DNA of 9,747 nt, from assembly GCA_028820945.1 (NCBI GenBank), contig JAPPHW010000325.1:1-9747 (forward strand), written 5' to 3'. The position numbers and the translations under genes are program-made. This stretch comes from Defluviicoccus sp. GTDB lineage: Bacteria; Pseudomonadota; Alphaproteobacteria; MPNO01. Numbering within the stretch: position 1 is the first letter of the stretch; each line of letters starts with the position of its first letter. Below the pieces are notes generated by a model that did not search any database, was not told where the DNA came from, and saw only the letters and a program-made list of their open reading frames with translations. Shown in pieces: positions 7,598 to 9,747 of the stretch.

Positions 7598-8155
7598 TCA
7601 AACCTGCAGGATCTCCCCCTCCTTGGTGGACAGCGCATCGTCGATCGTTGCGATCGTCGTATCCGTCAGCTGCTGGATTTCGGTCGACCACGCGCGCTGT
7701 TCGTCTTGTGAAATCTCGCCGCCCTTTTCCATTTTCCGGAATCGGTCGATGCCGTCGCGACGGACATTTCGGACCGCGATCCGGGCCTGTTCTGCGTACT
7801 TGTTCGCGACCTTGGTGAGCTCGACGCGTCGCTCCTCGGTCAATTGCGGGATCGGAACCCTGATAACGTTGCCTTCGGTCTGGGGGTTGAGCCCGAGCCC
7901 CGAATCGCGAACCGCCCTTTCGACCGCGCCGACCTGGCTTTGATCCCATACCTGTACGGTCAGCATCCGCGGGTCCGGAACGCCGATCGTCCCCACCTGG
8001 TTAATCGGCATCTTGCTGCCATAGGCGTCGACGGTCAGCGGCTCCAGGAGCGCGGCGGAGGCCCGTCCAGTCCTGAGACCCGCGAATTCGCGCCGGAGCG
8101 CCTCGACGGCGCCGTTCATCCGCTTTTCGATATCGGCCAGTTCAGGATCCGCCAC
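7598..8155 (-). CDS. frr: Ribosome recycling factor
   Basis: RRF works with EF-G to split the post-termination ribosome. The product is 185 residues, the same as E. coli RRF. Domain I is a three-helix bundle formed by residues 1-30 and 104-185; domain II (about 31-103) is the small beta-rich domain inserted into it. Visible signatures: [11 protein letters not shown] (23-33) with [31 protein letters not shown] (51-71), [25 protein letters not shown] (86-110), and [11 protein letters not shown] (127-137) with the conserved Arg132. The start is GTG at 8155, 14 bases inside the end of pyrH. No alternative start is available before the upstream in-frame stop at 8177-8179, and a strong GAGGGAG lies 9 bases before the GTG. 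The overlap implies coupled translation with pyrH. The gene is intact and essential in the bacteria where this has been tested. Confidence 0.98.
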   Translation of the reverse strand: MADPELADIEKRMNGAVEALRREFAGLRTGRASAALLEPLTVDAYGSKMPINQVGTIGVPDPRMLTVQVWDQSQVGAVERAVRDSGLGLNPQTEGNVIRVPIPQLTEERRVELTKVANKYAEQARIAVRNVRRDGIDRFRKMEKGGEISQDEQRAWSTEIQQLTDTTIATIDDALSTKEGEILQV

Positions 8156-8873
8156 GGCTTCGGTCTCCCTCGGCGATTAAGGTATAGGTACCGTTGCCCG
8201 CCACGATGTCGGCGAGCGCTCCCGAAGTTTGTAGCGAAAACACCAGAATTGGTATCCCGTTTTCGCGCGCAAGAGAGATCGCCGAAGCGTCCATCACCTT
8301 GAGGTCGCGCGACAGGACGTCAAGATAGCTGAGCGTCTCGTAGCGCACCGCGTCGCGATCGAGTTTGGGATCGGCGGAATACACGCCATCCACCTGGGTC
8401 CCCTTGAAGAGCGCGTCGCAGCCCGTCTCGCTGGCCCTGAGAGCGGCGGCCGTATCGGTGGTGAAGAACGGGTTTCCCGTGCCCGCGGCGCAGATCACGA
8501 CCCGGCCCTTCTCCATGTGCCGGATCGCGCGTCGGCGAATGTACGGCTCGCAAACCGATTCCATGCGTATCGCGGAAAGCACCCGCGTGACGACGCCCTG
8601 CTGCTCCAGCACGCCCTGAAGGGCGAGAGCGTTCATCACGGTCGCCAGCATGCCGATATAGTCGGCGGTCGCCTGTTCCATGCCCTGCGCGGTGCCGGAG
8701 ACACCGCGGAATATGTTGCCGCCGCCGATCACGATGCACAGTTGGACACCGGCATCCACGACCGAGCGGACCTCCAGGGCGATCCGTTCGACGGTGGAGG
8801 GATCGAGCCCATACTGCCCGGGACCCATCAGGGCCTCGCCGGAAAGCTTGAGCAGTATGCGCTTGTAAGCCAC
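8142..8873 (-). CDS. pyrH: Uridylate kinase (UMP kinase)
   Basis: PyrH phosphorylates UMP to UDP with ATP. It is the bacterial hexameric enzyme of the amino acid kinase fold, typically activated by GTP and inhibited by UTP. The product is 243 residues, normal for the family. Motifs: KLSGEAL (9-15) for phosphate binding, [11 protein letters not shown] (47-57), the UMP-contacting [13 protein letters not shown] (70-82), [19 protein letters not shown] (129-147), and [10 protein letters not shown] (161-170). The start is a GTG at 8873, placed by the conserved [12 protein letters not shown] opening. A GGAAGAG is present but about 12 bases away, so initiation may be modest. The C-terminal residues GDRSRGGS run past where many homologues end and encode the frr ribosome binding site and start. 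pyrH follows tsf after 53 bases, the conserved rpsB-tsf-pyrH-frr arrangement. Confidence 0.97.
   Translation of the reverse strand: MAYKRILLKLSGEALMGPGQYGLDPSTVERIALEVRSVVDAGVQLCIVIGGGNIFRGVSGTAQGMEQATADYIGMLATVMNALALQGVLEQQGVVTRVLSAIRMESVCEPYIRRRAIRHMEKGRVVICAAGTGNPFFTTDTAAALRASETGCDALFKGTQVDGVYSADPKLDRDAVRYETLSYLDVLSRDLKVMDASAISLARENGIPILVFSLQTSGALADIVAGNGTYTLIAEGDRSRGGS
8156..8171 (-). promoter_or_regulatory. frr ribosome binding site embedded in the pyrH coding tail
   Basis: On the minus strand GAGGGAG (8171-8165) precedes the frr GTG by 9 bases. It lies within the last codons of pyrH (the Glu-Gly-Asp of the C-terminal EGDRSRGGS). It is the strongest Shine-Dalgarno-like sequence in the window and supports the GTG start of frr. 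Confidence 0.7.
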
Positions 8874-8926
8874 TGTTGAGACGGTCTCTTCCCGTTTCCG
8901 ATCGGAAGGTCGGTCGGCTCTGCGGG
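8874..8926 (-). other. tsf-pyrH intergenic spacer with two short dyads
   Basis: This is the longest non-coding gap in the window (53 bases). It holds a perfect 12-base palindrome TTCCGATCGGAA (8896-8907) and an 11-base inverted repeat GAGACGGTCTC (8878-8888) just before the pyrH start. Neither has a following T-run, so neither looks like an intrinsic terminator. With only four or five base pairs per stem, any RNA structure would be weak. The second dyad lies between the weak pyrH Shine-Dalgarno and its GTG and partly covers that Shine-Dalgarno, so it could affect initiation; that is inference. I see no convincing promoter. Confidence 0.4.
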
Positions 8927-9747
8927 TCAGCCGCCCGCCGTTGCCGCGACCTCGGCCGCGAAGTCGTCTTCCTTCTTTTCGATCCCCTCTCCCAGCATGA
9001 AACGGTGAAAGCCGGTTACCGAGACCGGTACGCCGGTTTCGTCGGCCACGGCGTCCACCGCCTTGGAGATCTTGGATTCGCCGTCGATCACGAAGGTCTG
9101 CTCGAGCAGGACCGATTCCTCGTAGAACTTCTTCATCCGGCCCTCAACCATCTTTTCGACGATATGGTCCGGCCGTCCGCTGGCGCGAGCCTGCTCGGTC
9201 AACACGGCCCGCTCGCGATGGAGCGCGGCGGTGTCGATGTCTCCGATCGCGGTCCACTGCGGGCTTGCCGCCGCCACATGCATCGCGAGCTGGCGTGCGA
9301 ACCGGTCGAGGCGCTCCGAGCCGTCCGACGATTCGAGGCCCACCAGCACGCCGATCCGTCCGAGTCCCGGAGCGACGCTGCTATGGACGTAGCTGCCGAT
9401 CGTACCGCTTTCGACCGATATACGCTCGACGCGCCTGAGAGACATGTTCTCGCCGATCTTGGCGATCAGGTCGGTCAGCCGGGAAGCGACCGTTCCCTCC
9501 CCCATACTCGCTTCGCCCAAGGCCTCGATCGGTCCATCCGTCTCCAGGGCGATGCCGGCTACGTCCCGCACGAAGTTCTGGAACTCTTCGTTGCGGCCGA
9601 CGAAATCCGTCTCGGCGTTGACTTCGACCACCGCGCCCCGGTTGCCCGCGGTAGCGACCGCGACCAACCCTTCGGCGGCGACCCGCCCGGCTTTCTTGGC
9701 CGCCGCGGCGAGCCCGTTCTTGCGCAGCCAGTCGACCGCGTCGTCGA
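8927..9747 (-). CDS. tsf: Translation elongation factor Ts, 5' end cut by window edge
   Basis: EF-Ts is the guanine nucleotide exchange factor that regenerates EF-Tu-GTP in the cytoplasm. The frame is open from the right edge to the TGA at 8927-8929 and gives 272 visible residues. It begins within [12 protein letters not shown], part of the N-terminal UBA-like region, so about 35 residues including the TGAGMMDCK-type helix are missing. A full length near 307 would be typical. Seen next: [13 protein letters not shown] (visible 16-28), then the EF-Tu-contacting [17 protein letters not shown] (visible 42-58, with the TDFV motif). Two dimerisation-core repeats follow, and the closing segment [23 protein letters not shown] is highly characteristic. 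A TTG at 9667 might look like a start, but conserved sequence continues upstream of it, so it is internal. rpsB is expected further upstream, outside the window. Confidence 0.97.
   Translation of the reverse strand, partial: DDAVDWLRKNGLAAAAKKAGRVAAEGLVAVATAGNRGAVVEVNAETDFVGRNEEFQNFVRDVAGIALETDGPIEALGEASMGEGTVASRLTDLIAKIGENMSLRRVERISVESGTIGSYVHSSVAPGLGRIGVLVGLESSDGSERLDRFARQLAMHVAAASPQWTAIGDIDTAALHRERAVLTEQARASGRPDHIVEKMVEGRMKKFYEESVLLEQTFVIDGESKISKAVDAVADETGVPVSVTGFHRFMLGEGIEKKEDDFAAEVAATAGG

Noticed and set aside
7593..7949. A 363-residue version of UppS starting inside frr.
   Set aside because: The added N-terminus is an out-of-frame reading of frr, and UppS homology and usual length fit the ATG at 7592.
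8896..8907. Possible intrinsic terminator between tsf and pyrH at the TTCCGATCGGAA palindrome.
   Set aside because: The stem would be only four to five pairs and there is no T-run on either side, so termination is not supported.
9665..9667. A TTG that could start a 246-residue EF-Ts.
   Set aside because: Conserved EF-Ts sequence ([21 protein letters not shown]) continues upstream in frame to the window edge.

Overview
The window is a GC-rich stretch of bacterial chromosome carrying ten consecutive genes, all on the minus strand. In transcription order (right to left) they are tsf (5' end missing), pyrH, frr, uppS, cdsA, dxr, rseP, bamA, skp/ompH and lpxD (3' end missing). This order is the classic 'translation / isoprenoid / envelope' cluster of Proteobacteria. 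A single-PDZ RseP next to a five-POTRA BamA, together with protein styles such as the [10 protein letters not shown] segment of EF-Ts, points to an alphaproteobacterium. I cannot name the order or genus from the sequence alone.

Layout from high to low coordinates: elongation factor Ts (9747-8927); a 53-base gap with two short dyads; UMP kinase (8873-8142); ribosome recycling factor, which starts inside pyrH (8155-7598); undecaprenyl diphosphate synthase (7592-6858); CDP-diglyceride synthase, which starts inside uppS (6868-6050); DXP reductoisomerase, which starts inside cdsA (6056-4875); the site-2 membrane protease RseP (4850-3675); the outer-membrane assembly factor BamA (3667-1364); the periplasmic chaperone Skp (1356-754); and the acyltransferase LpxD (751 to the window edge). 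No gap reaches 60 bases, and only two (53 and 24 bases) exceed 7. I see no internal promoter, terminator, RNA gene, mobile element, CRISPR array or large repeat. The genes probably form one transcription unit that begins upstream of the window (rpsB is expected there) and continues past its left edge (fabZ and lpxA are expected).

The genes fit together functionally. tsf and frr serve translation. pyrH makes UDP, the precursor of UTP and CTP, and so of the CTP used by CdsA and the UDP-sugars used by LpxD. dxr makes isoprenoid precursors that UppS turns into the undecaprenyl carrier for peptidoglycan. cdsA feeds phospholipid synthesis. rseP, bamA, skp and lpxD build and monitor the outer membrane. 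All ten genes look intact where visible, with family-typical lengths and catalytic motifs. I found no undescribed system here. The findings are small points of gene architecture (start-stop overlaps, an in-frame dxr-TAG-rseP junction, absence of TAA stops, short dyads), and their interest scores are low accordingly.
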